Shown here: piece after piece, positions 26,647 through 39,829 of the stretch
How positions within the stretch are numbered: position 1 is the stretch's first letter
Layout of the letters: each line of letters starts with the position of its first letter
Origin: Fuscovulum sp.
GTDB taxonomy: Bacteria > Pseudomonadota > Alphaproteobacteria > Rhodobacterales > Rhodobacteraceae
Direction of reading: 5' to 3'
Assembly (NCBI GenBank): GCA_035192965.1
Contig: CP136571.1
Location: forward strand, 2,314,501-2,378,500
Length of the DNA: 64,000 bases
The notes under the pieces: generated by a model
Seen by the model: the letters and a program-made list of their open reading frames with translations, nothing else
Database searches by the model: none
What the model was told of the DNA's origin: nothing
Program-made: the position numbers and the translations under genes

Positions 26647-28830
26647 ATGACCGAACAGCTGATCGACCACGGGGCCGCCAAGGCCATCGTGGAAGGCCGC
26701 CACGGCGATCCGTTTTCCGTGCTGGGCCTGCACAAGCGCGAGGCCGGGTGGGTCGTGACTGCCTTTGTGCCCGGGGCGGAACGGCTGTCGGTGCTGACAG
26801 GCAAGGCAGGCAAACCGGTGGAGGCCATGGCCATTCCCGGCTGCGACGGTCTGTTCTGCGCGGCGCTTCCCAGAAAGTCGGATTACCGCCTGCGCGCCGA
26901 AGGCCATGGCGCGACATGGGAATTCGATGATCCCTTCCGCTTTGGCCCCGTGCTGGGCGAGATGGACGAATACCTGTTGGGCGAGGGTACGCATAAACGC
27001 CTGTGGCAGGTGTTGGGCGCACATGTCGTTACCCATGAAGGGGTGGAAGGCACGCATTTTGCCGTCTGGGCGCCGAATGCAGACCGCGTCAGCGTGGTGG
27101 GGGATTTCAACGTCTGGGATGGCCGCCGCCACCCGATGCGGCGGCGTGGCCCGACGGGTGTATGGGAGACGTTCATTCCCGGTCTGGGCGAAGGCGCGAC
27201 CTATAAGTATGAAATCCGGGGCCAGAACGGCTATGTCGGTCCGTTGAAGGCCGATCCGGTGGGCTTTGGGTCCGAACATCCGCCGGCCAACGCATCCGTC
27301 GTGCGCAAGATTGCGGGTGAGTTTCACGATCAAGGCTGGCTGGCGGGCCGCGCCGCGCGCCACACCATCGATGCGCCGATCTCCATCTATGAGGTGCATC
27401 TGGGATCGTGGCGGCGCGCGCCGGGGGACCGGATGCTATCTTATCTGGAACTGGCCGAGCAGTTGGTGGATTACGTCGCCGATATGGGGTTCACCCATAT
27501 CGAATTGCTGCCGATCAGCGAATTTCCCTTTGATGGCAGCTGGGGATATCAACCTGTTGGCATGTATGCCCCCACCATCCGCCATGGCACCCCGGCCGAG
27601 TTTCGCGCGCTGGTGGATGCGGCGCACCGCAAGGGGCTGGGCATTCTGCTGGACTGGGTGCCGGGGCATTTCCCGACCGATCCGCATGGGTTGGGCCGGT
27701 TCGACGGCACGCCGCTTTATGAACATGCCGACCCGCGCGAAGGGTTCCATCAGGACTGGAATACCCTGATCTACAATTACGGGCGGATCGAGGTCGCTAA
27801 CTATCTGGTGTCCAACGCGCTCTATTGGCTGGAGGAATACCATATCGACGGGCTGCGCGTGGATGCGGTGGCATCCATGCTCTACCGCGACTATTCGCGC
27901 AAGAATGGCGAATGGATCCCGAACAAGGATGGCGGGCGCGAGAATTACGAGGCCATCTCCCTGCTGCAACGAATGAACACCACCGTTTATGGTGAAGTTC
28001 CGGGGATCATGACGGCAGCCGAGGAAAGCACCGCCTTTCCCGGCGTGTCGCGCCCGGTCGATCATGGCGGGCTGGGCTTCGGGTTCAAATGGAACATGGG
28101 CTGGATGAACGACACCCTGTCCTACATGGAAAAGGACCCGATCTATCGGCAGTATCATCACCACCAGATGACGTTCGGGCTGCATTACGCGTGGTCTGAG
28201 AATTACATCCTGCCCATCAGCCATGATGAGGTGGTGCATGGCAAAGGATCCATGCTGGAAAAGATGCCGGGATCGGGCGAAGAGAAGTTCGCCAATCTGC
28301 GCGCCTATTACGGGTTCATGTGGGCGCATCCGGGCAAAAAGCTGCTCTTCATGGGCTGCGAATTCGCGCAAGGCCGGGAATGGAACCACAACCAATCGCT
28401 CGACTGGCACCAGTTGGACATCGCGGAACATCGCGGTGTGCAATCCTTTGTGCGCGATCTGAACCGGCTCTACCGCGACACGCCCGCGTTGCATGTGAAC
28501 GATACACGGGCCGAAGGCTTTGAGTGGATCGAATCCAATGATGCGGGCGCGTCGGTCTATGCCTGGGCGCGCAAAGGGCGGGCGGGCGATCCGATGGTGG
28601 TGGCGGTGGTCAACCTGACGCCGGTGGAACGCAGCTATCGGCTGGGCCTGCCCGAGGCGGGGCATTGGGATGAGATATTGAACAGTGATGCCGCGCTTTA
28701 TGGTGGCGGGAACCGGGGAAATTTGGGCGGTGTGACGGCCGAGGCTGTGGCGTGGCATGGGAGGGCGCAATCAGCGCTTGTCACGCTGCCGCCGCTTTCG
28801 GCAGTCTGGTTCCGTCAGGCAAAGGGATAA
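26647..28830 (+). CDS. glgB: 1,4-alpha-glucan branching enzyme
   Basis: A 727-residue GH13 enzyme that makes alpha-1,6 branches in glycogen. It has an N-terminal N1 module, a CBM48 module ([19 protein letters not shown]), a TIM-barrel catalytic domain and a C-terminal beta domain. The nucleophile is D406 in [11 protein letters not shown] and the acid/base is E459 in MTAAEEST; the third acid is in [19 protein letters not shown] 26647 is chosen with GGGAGG upstream; GTG 26620 is an in-frame alternative. 36 bp after glgP. Confidence 0.96.
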   Translation: MTEQLIDHGAAKAIVEGRHGDPFSVLGLHKREAGWVVTAFVPGAERLSVLTGKAGKPVEAMAIPGCDGLFCAALPRKSDYRLRAEGHGATWEFDDPFRFGPVLGEMDEYLLGEGTHKRLWQVLGAHVVTHEGVEGTHFAVWAPNADRVSVVGDFNVWDGRRHPMRRRGPTGVWETFIPGLGEGATYKYEIRGQNGYVGPLKADPVGFGSEHPPANASVVRKIAGEFHDQGWLAGRAARHTIDAPISIYEVHLGSWRRAPGDRMLSYLELAEQLVDYVADMGFTHIELLPISEFPFDGSWGYQPVGMYAPTIRHGTPAEFRALVDAAHRKGLGILLDWVPGHFPTDPHGLGRFDGTPLYEHADPREGFHQDWNTLIYNYGRIEVANYLVSNALYWLEEYHIDGLRVDAVASMLYRDYSRKNGEWIPNKDGGRENYEAISLLQRMNTTVYGEVPGIMTAAEESTAFPGVSRPVDHGGLGFGFKWNMGWMNDTLSYMEKDPIYRQYHHHQMTFGLHYAWSENYILPISHDEVVHGKGSMLEKMPGSGEEKFANLRAYYGFMWAHPGKKLLFMGCEFAQGREWNHNQSLDWHQLDIAEHRGVQSFVRDLNRLYRDTPALHVNDTRAEGFEWIESNDAGASVYAWARKGRAGDPMVVAVVNLTPVERSYRLGLPEAGHWDEILNSDAALYGGGNRGNLGGVTAEAVAWHGRAQSALVTLPPLSAVWFRQAKG

Positions 28831-28861
28831 GCAGCGCAGGCTGCGTAGGGAGGGAAACACG

Positions 28862-30136
28862 ATGATGCAACCAAGACCGAATGCGCGCCTGTCCAGTCAG
28901 GCGATGGCCTTTGTTCTTGCCGGGGGCAGGGGCAGCCGGTTGAAGGAGCTGACCGACCGCCGCGCCAAGCCTGCGGTCTATTTCGGCGGCAAGACGCGGA
29001 TCATCGACTTTGCGCTGTCCAATGCGCTGAACTCTGGCATCCGGAAGATGGCCATTGCCACGCAGTACAAGGCGCACAGCTTGATCCGGCATTGCCAGCG
29101 GGGATGGAACTTCTTCCGGGCGGAACGGAACGAATATCTGGACATCCTTCCCGCGTCCCAGCGGGTGGACGAAACGAAGTGGTATCTGGGAACTGCCGAT
29201 GCCGTGGCGCAGAACATCGACATCGTCGACAGCTATGGCATCAAGTATGTGATCGTGTTGGCGGGTGACCACATCTACAAGATGGATTACGAGATCATGC
29301 TGCAACAGCATGTGGCCACGGGCGCCGATGTGACCATCGGCTGCCTGACCGTCCCCCGGATGGAGGCCACGGCCTTTGGTGTGATGCATGTGGACAAGGA
29401 CATGCGCATCACCGATTTTCTGGAAAAGCCGAAAGATCCGCCGTCGATTCCGGGCGACCCTGACAATGCGCTGGCCTCGATGGGGATTTACGTCTTTGAC
29501 TGGGATTTCTTGCGTGACCTGCTGATCCGCGACATGGCGGATACGAATTCCAGCCATGATTTCGGCAATGACCTTATCCCCGCCATCGTAAAGGGCGGCA
29601 AGGCCATGGCGCACAAGTTCGCCGACTCCTGCGTGAAAAGCGGGTTGGAGGATGAACCCTATTGGCGCGATGTGGGCACGATCGATGCCTTCTGGCAGGC
29701 CAATATCGACCTGACGGATTTTGTCCCCAAGCTGGACATCTATGACAATACCTGGCCGATCTGGACCTATTCCGAAATCGTCCCCCCAGCCAAGTTCGTG
29801 CATGATGAGGCGGATCGCCGTGGTTCGGCCGTGTCTTCGCTGGTGTCGGGCGATTGCATCGTATCGGGGTCAGAGGTGCGCAATTCGCTGTTGTTCACCG
29901 GCTGCCGGACGCATTCCTATTCCAGTCTGGAATATGTGGTGGCCCTGCCGCGCGTGATCGTCAACCGCAAGGCGGAGCTGACGAAATGCGTGATCGACAG
30001 CAATGTGGTGATCCCTGAAGGGCTGGTCGTGGGGCAGGACCCGGTGGAAGATGCCAAGTGGTTCCGCGTGAGCGAAGGCGGGATCGTGTTGATAACGCAG
30101 GATATGCTTGACGCGCGGGCGCGGAAGTTGTCCTGA
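28862..30136 (+). CDS. glgC: Glucose-1-phosphate adenylyltransferase
   Basis: A 424-residue ADP-glucose pyrophosphorylase, the committed, allosterically controlled step of glycogen synthesis. The nucleotide-binding [20 protein letters not shown] is N-terminal. [19 protein letters not shown] and [12 protein letters not shown] are the substrate-binding blocks. The C-terminal left-handed beta-helix has [14 protein letters not shown] and [19 protein letters not shown] precedes the tandem ATG at 28862. A longer frame from 28757 overlaps the glgB end and is rejected. 31 bp after glgB. Confidence 0.96.
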   Translation: MMQPRPNARLSSQAMAFVLAGGRGSRLKELTDRRAKPAVYFGGKTRIIDFALSNALNSGIRKMAIATQYKAHSLIRHCQRGWNFFRAERNEYLDILPASQRVDETKWYLGTADAVAQNIDIVDSYGIKYVIVLAGDHIYKMDYEIMLQQHVATGADVTIGCLTVPRMEATAFGVMHVDKDMRITDFLEKPKDPPSIPGDPDNALASMGIYVFDWDFLRDLLIRDMADTNSSHDFGNDLIPAIVKGGKAMAHKFADSCVKSGLEDEPYWRDVGTIDAFWQANIDLTDFVPKLDIYDNTWPIWTYSEIVPPAKFVHDEADRRGSAVSSLVSGDCIVSGSEVRNSLLFTGCRTHSYSSLEYVVALPRVIVNRKAELTKCVIDSNVVIPEGLVVGQDPVEDAKWFRVSEGGIVLITQDMLDARARKLS

Positions 30137-30157
30137 CTTGGGCTCCGGGAGGAAGCC

Positions 30158-30182
30158 CCGGGAGGGCTGTCTGCCCTCCCGG
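30158..30182 (+). terminator. Perfect 10-bp hairpin between glgC and glgA
   Basis: CCGGGAGGGC (30158-30167) and GCCCTCCCGG (30173-30182) pair around TGTCT, 21 bp after glgC. No T-run follows. Instead the dispersed repeat (30193-30214) follows directly. It may attenuate or stabilise the operon mRNA rather than terminate it, because glgA is clearly in the same operon. Confidence 0.6.
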
Positions 30183-30192
30183 ACCCACCCGA

Positions 30193-30214
30193 GGGTATTT
30201 GGGCCAAGATGAAG
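30193..30214 (+). repeat. Dispersed intergenic repeat, copy C
   Basis: GGGTATTTGGGCCAAGATGA then AG, identical over the core to copy A. It sits between the hairpin at 30158-30182 and glgA, in the sense orientation. Its ATG (30209) is an in-frame but less likely glgA start. Confidence 0.72.
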
Positions 30215-30223
30215 GGGGCTTTC

Positions 30224-31653
30224 ATGGCGATCAAGGGGCGGGTGCTGTCGGTGGCATCGGAATGCGTGCCCCTGATCAAGACCGGGGGGCTGGCCGATGT
30301 GGTGGGCGCGCTGCCCGCCGCCTTGCGCGCGCAGGGCTGGGACATGCAGGTGCTGCTGCCCGCCTATCGCCGGTTGCGTGGGCTGTTGCCCGGACTGCGC
30401 GAAGTCTGGCGCGAGCCGGGGCTGTGGGGCGGCGACGGTGTGGTCTTTCAGGGCGAGGTTGAGGGGGTTCCCGTCCTTCTGCTGGATGCGCCGCATCTTT
30501 TTGATCGCGAAGGCGGTCCCTACAACAGTGCCGGGGGCGATTGGCCCGACAATCCCCAGCGATTTGCCGCCCTGTCCTGGGTTGCGGCGCGCATGGCGCG
30601 CGAGGGGTTTGCAGGCTGGAAGCCGCAGGTGCTGCATGCGCATGACTGGCAGGCGGGCTATGCCCCGGCCTATCTGGCCTATGGCGGGCCATCGGGCGTG
30701 GGATCGGTGATGACCGTCCATAACATCGCCTTTCAGGGCTGGGCCGATGCCGGGATGCTGGGCGCGCTGCGGCTGCCGCGCGAGGCGTTTCATCCGGGGC
30801 AGTTGGAGTATTACGGCGGGCTGTCCAGCCTGAAGGCCGGGCTGGTGACGGCGGACCGGATCACCACCGTATCGCCCACCTATGCGGCGGAACTGATGCG
30901 GCCGGAATTCGGGATGGGGATGCAGGGCGTGATCGCCGCGCGGGCGGGGGTGGTGTCCGGCATCCTGAACGGGGTCGACACCGCGGTCTGGTCGCCCGAG
31001 GCCGAGCCCGTGCCGTATTCGGCACGCGCGATGAAGGGCAAGGCGGCGGCGCGGGTGGCGCTATGCGAGGAGTTTGGTCTGTCGGTTCCCGAAGGGCCTT
31101 TGGCCATTGTCGTCAGCCGGTTGACGGATCAGAAGGGCATCGACCTGCTGCCACAGGTGGTGCCGGAATTCATCGCATCCGGCGGGGCGCTGGTCGTTCT
31201 GGGATCGGGCGATCCGGCGCTGGAAGGCGCGATGAGGGGGCTGGAACAGCGTTTTCCGGGGCGCGTGGCGGTGCGGATCGGCTATGATGAGGCGCTGTCG
31301 CATCGGCTGTTTTCCGGGGCGGATGCGGTGCTGGTGCCCAGCCGGTTTGAACCTTGCGGCCTGACGCAGATGTATGGGCTGCGCTATGGCACGGTGCCGG
31401 TGGTGGCGCTGGTGGGCGGGTTGGCGGATACGGTCATCCACGCGTCACCTGCCGCTCTGGCGGCAGGGGTGGCAACCGGGGTGCAGTTTCACCCGACAGA
31501 CGCGGTGGCTTTTGCTCAGGCCTTGCGGCAGTTGGTTGCGCTGTATGCCGACCCGAAACTCTGGGCGCGGGTTCAGAAGAACGCGATGGGCCACCCGGTG
31601 GGATGGGAGACCAGCGCCGCCGACTATGCCGCGCTTTATGACGGATTGGCCGC

Positions 31654-31657
<4 letters not shown>
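30224..31657 (+). CDS. glgA: Glycogen synthase (ADP-glucose)
   Basis: A 477-residue GT5 enzyme that extends alpha-1,4-glucan from ADP-glucose. The ADP-glucose-binding KTGGLADVVGALP is at about 19-31. HAHDWQAGYAP and the C-terminal LVPSRFEPCGLTQMYGLRYGTVPVV with EPCGLTQ are diagnostic. ATG 30224 is chosen because AAGGGGG lies 5 bases upstream and the length then equals that of the E. coli enzyme. ATG 30209, inside the dispersed repeat, would add 5 residues. The stop overlaps the glgX start as GTGA. Confidence 0.95.
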
Positions 31658-35426
<3,769 letters not shown>

Positions 35427-35505
35427 TCCGAGGCGTGTGAAACGGAGCGGGCATGCGCCCGCATTGTTTTTGCCTCGCCTGCGCGCATGCGCGCTTGGCT
35501 CAGGC

Positions 35506-35527
35506 GTGGGGGCGCTTCGCCCCCCAC
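35506..35527 (+). terminator. GC-rich hairpin after the glycogen operon
   Basis: GTGGGGGCG and CGCCCCCCAC pair with one bulged C around CTT, about 80 bp after pgm. A 14-base palindrome GCGCGCATGCGCGC lies just upstream at 35481-35494. No T-run follows; a dispersed repeat does. The combination mirrors the glgC-glgA gap. Confidence 0.5.
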
Positions 35528-35534
35528 ACCCCCC

Positions 35535-35560
35535 GAGGATATTTGGGCAGAGAAGAATGA
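35535..35560 (+). repeat. Dispersed intergenic repeat, copy D (diverged)
   Basis: GAGGATATTTGGGCAGAGAA then GAATGA. It shares GAGG-TATTTGGGC with copy C but diverges in the second half. Like copy C it follows a GC-rich hairpin and precedes a gene (the MttB-family gene) in the sense orientation. Confidence 0.6.
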
Positions 35561-35654
35561 GCCGGGGCGGGTTTGGACCTGTTCTGGTCGCGATTCGGGC
35601 TGACTTTCGCGGGAGCCGGGCGCCTGATTGGGTCAAGCGGGGTGGGAGGTTCGG

Positions 35655-37190
35655 ATGAACGAGGTTCGGCATCAGCGGTCAGGCCGCGCGGCGCGGCAGG
35701 CGGAGCGGGCGCAGAAGGGGGGCGGGGTCGGACGGCCCTATATCCTGCGCAATATTCCCACCTATGACATTCTGGGCGAGGAAAGCTTGCTGAAGATCGA
35801 AGCGGCGGCGGATCGGATCTTGGCCGAGACGGGGATCGAGTTCCGCGATGATCCCGTGGTGCTGGAGCATTGGAAGCGCGCAGGGGCGGAGGTGGACGGC
35901 GTGCTGGTGCGCTTTCCGCCCGGATTGCTGCGCGAGGTGCTGCGTGATGCGCCCGTGAGTTTTACCCAGCATGCGCGCAATCCGGCGAAATCGGTGGAGA
36001 TCGGTGGCAGGTCGGTGGTCTTTGCGCCCGCCTATGGCAGCCCCTTTGTCATGGATATGGACCGGGGGCGGCGTTTTGGGACGCTGGAGGATTTCCGGAA
36101 CTTCATCAAGCTGGCGCAGGCGAGCCCCGCCTTTCACCATTCCGGCGGGACGATCTGCGAGCCCACGGATATTGCCGTGAACAAACGGCATCTCGACATG
36201 GTCATGGCGCATCTGACGCTGTCAGACCGGCCCTTCATGGGATCGGTCACGGCGGAGGAGCGGGCCGAGGATTCGATCGACATGGCGCGGATCGTGTTCG
36301 GACGCGATTTTGTGGACGCCAATTGCGTGATCCTGGGAAATGTGAACGTCAATTCGCCGCTGGTCTGGGATGGCACGATGACGCGCAGTTTGCGCGCCTA
36401 TGCGCGGGCCAATCAGGCGGCGGTGGTGGTGCCCTTCATCCTTGGTGGGGCTATGGGGCCGGTGACCAATGCCGGGGCAATTGCGCAGTCGCTCGCGGAA
36501 ACCATGGCGGGATGCGCGCTGACGCAGTTGGAGCGCAAGGGCGCGCCGGTGATCTTTGGCAATTTCCTGTCATCGATGAGCCTGCGGTCAGGATCGCCCA
36601 CCTTTGGCACACCGGAGCCTGCGATCGGTTCCATGGTCATTGGGCAACTGGCGCGGCGGTTGAACCTGCCGCTGCGCTGTTCGGGGAATTTCACCACGTC
36701 AAAGCTGCCCGATGCGCAGGCGATGATGGAAGGCACCATGTCGATGCTGGCTGCCATTCATTGCGGGGCGAATTTCATCCTGCATTCCGCCGGGTTTCTG
36801 GATGGGCTTTTGAGCATGTCCTATGAGAAGTTCATGCTGGATGCCGATCTGTGCGGCGCGCTGCATTCCTATCTGGACGGGGTGAAGATCGACGACGACC
36901 AGTTGGCGGTGGAGGCCTTCGCCGAAGTGGGTCCGGGCAACCATTTCTTTGGCTGTGCGCACACCATGGCGCATTACGAAACGGCGTTCTGGGACAGCGA
37001 ATTGTCCGACAATGAGCCGTTCGAGAAATGGGAGGCGGCGGGTGGGGCGGATGCTGCGACACGCGCCAACCGATTGTGGAAGAAGCGGCTGGCCGAATTT
37101 GAGGCCCCGCCCATGGACATCGCGATGCGCGAGGCGCTGGAGGATTACGTATCCCGCAAGAAGGCCACGATGGCCGATATGTGGTACTAG
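35655..37190 (+). CDS. MttB-family methyltransferase (trimethylamine/betaine type)
   Basis: A 511-residue MttB-superfamily TIM-barrel protein. Members move a methyl group from a quaternary or tertiary amine to a corrinoid protein. Conserved features include the C-terminal LDGLLSMSYEKFMLDADLCG and VGPGNHFFGCAHTM. There is no in-frame TAG, so it lacks pyrrolysine and belongs to the non-Pyl branch, whose characterised members use glycine betaine, proline betaine or carnitine rather than trimethylamine. GGGAGG precedes ATG 35655. No corrinoid protein gene is adjacent; folate and corrinoid partners occur at 57-63 kb. The TAG stop overlaps the convergent gene's stop at CTAG. Confidence 0.88.
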   Translation: MNEVRHQRSGRAARQAERAQKGGGVGRPYILRNIPTYDILGEESLLKIEAAADRILAETGIEFRDDPVVLEHWKRAGAEVDGVLVRFPPGLLREVLRDAPVSFTQHARNPAKSVEIGGRSVVFAPAYGSPFVMDMDRGRRFGTLEDFRNFIKLAQASPAFHHSGGTICEPTDIAVNKRHLDMVMAHLTLSDRPFMGSVTAEERAEDSIDMARIVFGRDFVDANCVILGNVNVNSPLVWDGTMTRSLRAYARANQAAVVVPFILGGAMGPVTNAGAIAQSLAETMAGCALTQLERKGAPVIFGNFLSSMSLRSGSPTFGTPEPAIGSMVIGQLARRLNLPLRCSGNFTTSKLPDAQAMMEGTMSMLAAIHCGANFILHSAGFLDGLLSMSYEKFMLDADLCGALHSYLDGVKIDDDQLAVEAFAEVGPGNHFFGCAHTMAHYETAFWDSELSDNEPFEKWEAAGGADAATRANRLWKKRLAEFEAPPMDIAMREALEDYVSRKKATMADMWY

Positions 37191-37642
37191 CCGCGCAGGC
37201 CGGTTTCTTCCAGCAGACCCATGCGCTTTGCTTCGTAATAGTAGCCGCGACGATACCACATATGTGCGGCGTCATGGTCGCCCCGCGACACGAGCCACGC
37301 CCCGCGCAGGTATTTGCCCGCATAGATCATGTTGGTTTCCGCATCCAAAAGTTGGGACGGATCGCCACGAAAGCCCATGGTCTGGGCGGTTTGCGGGTGG
37401 ATCTGCATCAGCCCGTAATAGGGGCCGTTGCGGGCGGCGGGGTTATAGCCGCTTTCGCGGCGCACGGTTTCGTGGATCAGGCTTTCGGGAATGTCGTAAA
37501 CCTGCGCATAGCGGGAAATCAGGCGATTGATTTCCTCTGGGCCCTGGGGGCCACGCGACACCTCGGGTTCGGGCGGCGCGCCACAGGCGGCCAGTGCCAG
37601 CGGCAGCGACAGGGCAAGAAGGGCACGGCGGGACATCATCAT
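37187..37642 (-). CDS. Lytic transglycosylase lipoprotein (SLT domain)
   Basis: A protein of about 151 residues with a lipoprotein signal (RRALLALSLPLALAACGAP: lipobox LAAC) and a single SLT goose-lysozyme-like domain. The catalytic glutamate is in ETVRRESGYNP, and YGLMQIHPQTAQTMGF is the second signature. It would cleave murein from the periplasmic side. Start is at the ATG triplet near 37642-37636; 37642 is shown. Upstream open sequence to 37714 lacks the signal. It converges on the MttB gene, sharing the CTAG stop. Confidence 0.88.
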   Translation of the reverse strand: MMMSRRALLALSLPLALAACGAPPEPEVSRGPQGPEEINRLISRYAQVYDIPESLIHETVRRESGYNPAARNGPYYGLMQIHPQTAQTMGFRGDPSQLLDAETNMIYAGKYLRGAWLVSRGDHDAAHMWYRRGYYYEAKRMGLLEETGLRG

Positions 37643-37768
37643 GGGGGCCACCTGAGGCGAAAGGGTTTTCGCCTGATAGCGGGGGCTTGGCCGCAAGGAA
37701 AGCCGTTCGGGCAAAGGCGCGCGAAAACCTGCGCGACAGCTTGCCCGCAGCTTCGACCTTTGGCGTGG

Positions 37769-37797
37769 TTGGCGGGGCGGGGCAGGGCTGCTAGCCT
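37769..37797 (+). promoter_or_regulatory. Candidate sigma-70 promoter of the response regulator
   Basis: TTGGCG (37769-37774) and TAGCCT (37792-37797) separated by 17 bp, 28 bp upstream of the response-regulator ATG. The same TAGCCT -10 with 17-bp spacing occurs before the FIST gene. Confidence 0.4.
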
Positions 37798-37824
37798 GCG
37801 GGTGTGGAACGGGTAGGTTTGGTC

Positions 37825-38508
37825 ATGGAACAGGGAATGCGCAGGTTGGCTTCGGCCCTGATCGTGGATGACCATCCGCTGTTCTGCGATGCCCTGTCGA
37901 TGACGTTGCGCGCCGTGGCGGGGATCGAGGTGGTGGAAACCGCCGACCGATTGGAAACCGCGCTGACGCGGCTGGAACTGTCGCCCTTGCCTGATGTGAT
38001 CGTGCTGGATCTGAACCTGCCGGATGTGAACGGGCTGGACGGGTTGATCCGTCTGCGGGCCACAGTGGGCGATGTGCCGGTGGTGGTGGTCAGCTCGCTG
38101 GCCGACAACCGGGTGATCGGGGCGGCGCTGCGGGCGGGGGCGGTCGGATTTGTGCCAAAGCATTCCCGGCGCGAGGTGTTCAAGGCGGCTTTTGACGCGA
38201 TCCGCGCCGGCGATGGCTATCTGCCCGATGGGTTCGTGCCGCAGGCCGATCCCAATGCGCCGGCCAATCAGCAGGAAGAAGCGATTGCGCGGCTGTCGCT
38301 TCTGACACGGCAGCAGGCCAAGATCCTGCAACTGATCTGCGAGGGGATGTTGAACAAGCAGATCGCCTATGAGCTGACCATCGCGGAAACCACGGTGAAG
38401 GCGCATGTCACCGCCATCATGCGCAAGCTGGGCGTGCAAAGCCGGACGCAGGCGGTGCTGATCGCGCAGGAAGCAAGCTTTGACCGGCTGATGCCCGAGG
38501 CGAGCTGA
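37825..38508 (+). CDS. NarL/FixJ-type response regulator
   Basis: A 227-residue regulator with a receiver domain and a LuxR-type HTH. The phosphorylated aspartate is D62 in VIVLDLNLPDVNG; the conserved lysine is in VGFVPKHS. The HTH spans LTRQQAKILQLICEGMLNKQ and TTVKAHVTAIMRKLGV. I chose ATG 37825; GTG 37804 and ATG 37837 are alternatives. It is transcribed ahead of the FIST protein and hybrid kinase genes, which probably supply its phosphate. Rhodobacteraceae carry similar three-gene modules. Targets are not evident. Confidence 0.9.
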   Translation: MEQGMRRLASALIVDDHPLFCDALSMTLRAVAGIEVVETADRLETALTRLELSPLPDVIVLDLNLPDVNGLDGLIRLRATVGDVPVVVVSSLADNRVIGAALRAGAVGFVPKHSRREVFKAAFDAIRAGDGYLPDGFVPQADPNAPANQQEEAIARLSLLTRQQAKILQLICEGMLNKQIAYELTIAETTVKAHVTAIMRKLGVQSRTQAVLIAQEASFDRLMPEAS

Positions 38509-38582
38509 GGCGACCTCTGGCCCGGGGTCTCTTGCCGGTTTGTCCCTGTCTGAGAGGGTTTGCTGTGCCTTCGGGCAAGGGC

Positions 38583-38611
38583 TTGTTCGAACCATGGGCG
38601 GGGGCTAGCCT
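38583..38611 (+). promoter_or_regulatory. Candidate sigma-70 promoter of the FIST-kinase operon
   Basis: TTGTTC (38583-38588) and TAGCCT (38606-38611) separated by 17 bp, 42 bp before the FIST start codon. Confidence 0.4.
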
Positions 38612-38653
38612 TTCCACAAGAATTGCGTCGGGGGGACGCGAGGGGGGATTGCG

Positions 38654-39829
38654 GTGAACCAGCCTTGGGAGGGTGTTGCGGGGCCGGATCGGGCGGGGTT
38701 GGCGCTGGTGGCGCGGGCCTCTGTTTCCGTGACGGCGGCCAATCCCCTGCGGCGGTTGGAAGAGGCGCTGGGGCCGGGGCCATTCGCGCTGGTGGTGCTG
38801 TTCGTTTCGCCCGATGCGGACCTCGATGCGCTGGCGCTGCGCCTGCCGGGGCGGTTTGGCGGCGCGCCGGTGATCGGTTGTTCCACCGCGGGCGAGATTT
38901 CGGGCGAGGGGTATACCGAAGGCGAGATTGTCGCCGTGGGCCTTCCCGCCGCGCATTTCGCCGCCGATGTGCTGTTGGTGCCTGACCTTTCGGTGCTGGA
39001 GCGTGAGGCGATGATCGGCCGTTTGATCCGGTCGCGTCAGGGGCTGGCGCGGCAAAGGCCCGATTGGGCAGGCGAGTTTGCCTTTCTGCTGGTCGACGGA
39101 CTGTCGGTGCGCGAGGATGAACTCACCTCGGCCCTTGCGTCGGGCTTGGGGCCGGTGCCGCTGTTTGGCGGATCGGCGGGGGACGGGACGCGGTTCAAGG
39201 CGACCTATGTGCTGCATGAAGGGCATGCCTTGCAGAACGCCGCCGTGCTGGCGCTGATCCGCACCGATTGCCGGGTGAAGGTGTTCAGCCTGGATCACCT
39301 GTTGCCCACCGAGGCGCGGATGGTGGTGACCGAGGCCGATCCCGCCCGCCGCATCGTGCGGCAGATCAATGCCGAACCGGCAGCGCAGGAATATGCACGG
39401 CTTCTGGGCAAGGATCCGGCGCAACTGACCACATTCACCTTTGCCGCCCATCCGGTTGTCGTGCGCATCGGTGGCAAACACCATGTCCGCGCCATCCGCG
39501 AGGTAGGCGAGGACGGCGATCTGATCTTCTTCTCTGCCATCGATGAGGGCGTGGTGCTGACACTGGCGCAGCCGCAGGACATGGTGGCGCATCTTGAGGC
39601 GGAAATGGTCGCGCTGGCGGCCAAGGGGCAGCCGGTGGCCATTCTGGCCTGCGATTGCATCCTGCGCCGGATGGAAGCGCAGGAAAAGCAGAAGACCGGG
39701 GCGGTGTCGGCCATCCTGCGCGCCCATGGGGTGGTGGGCTTTTCCACCTATGGCGAGCAGTTGAATTCCATGCATGTGAACCAGACCATGACCGGGGTCG
39801 CGATCTATCCGCCGGGAAGTGCGCGATGA
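38654..39829 (+). CDS. FIST N/C domain sensor protein
   Basis: A 391-residue protein with FIST_N (about 30-230) and FIST_C (about 235-375) domains. Landmarks are VIGCSTAGEISGEGYTEG, LFGGSAGDGTRFKATYVLHEG and, in FIST_C, ILACDCILRRM with VVGFSTYGEQLN. FIST domains are predicted to bind small molecules and feed signals to kinases or cyclases. No membrane segment or signal peptide is visible. The start is GTG 38654 after a GGGGGG-like site. It overlaps the hybrid kinase gene by ATGA, so the two proteins are co-produced. Ligand unknown. Confidence 0.9.
   Translation: MNQPWEGVAGPDRAGLALVARASVSVTAANPLRRLEEALGPGPFALVVLFVSPDADLDALALRLPGRFGGAPVIGCSTAGEISGEGYTEGEIVAVGLPAAHFAADVLLVPDLSVLEREAMIGRLIRSRQGLARQRPDWAGEFAFLLVDGLSVREDELTSALASGLGPVPLFGGSAGDGTRFKATYVLHEGHALQNAAVLALIRTDCRVKVFSLDHLLPTEARMVVTEADPARRIVRQINAEPAAQEYARLLGKDPAQLTTFTFAAHPVVVRIGGKHHVRAIREVGEDGDLIFFSAIDEGVVLTLAQPQDMVAHLEAEMVALAAKGQPVAILACDCILRRMEAQEKQKTGAVSAILRAHGVVGFSTYGEQLNSMHVNQTMTGVAIYPPGSAR

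Noticed and set aside
27436..28770. Antisense open frame opposite glgB
   Set aside because: Same reason: composition-driven shadow, no recognisable protein.
35427..35654. Cobalamin riboswitch upstream of the MttB-family gene or the corrinoid cluster
   Set aside because: No B12-box-like conserved core was found in these leaders; the 35.4-35.6 kb gap is explained by the palindrome, hairpin and repeat.
35655..37190. Possible pyrrolysine-containing trimethylamine methyltransferase
   Set aside because: No in-frame TAG interrupts the gene before its natural end, and no pyl genes are present.
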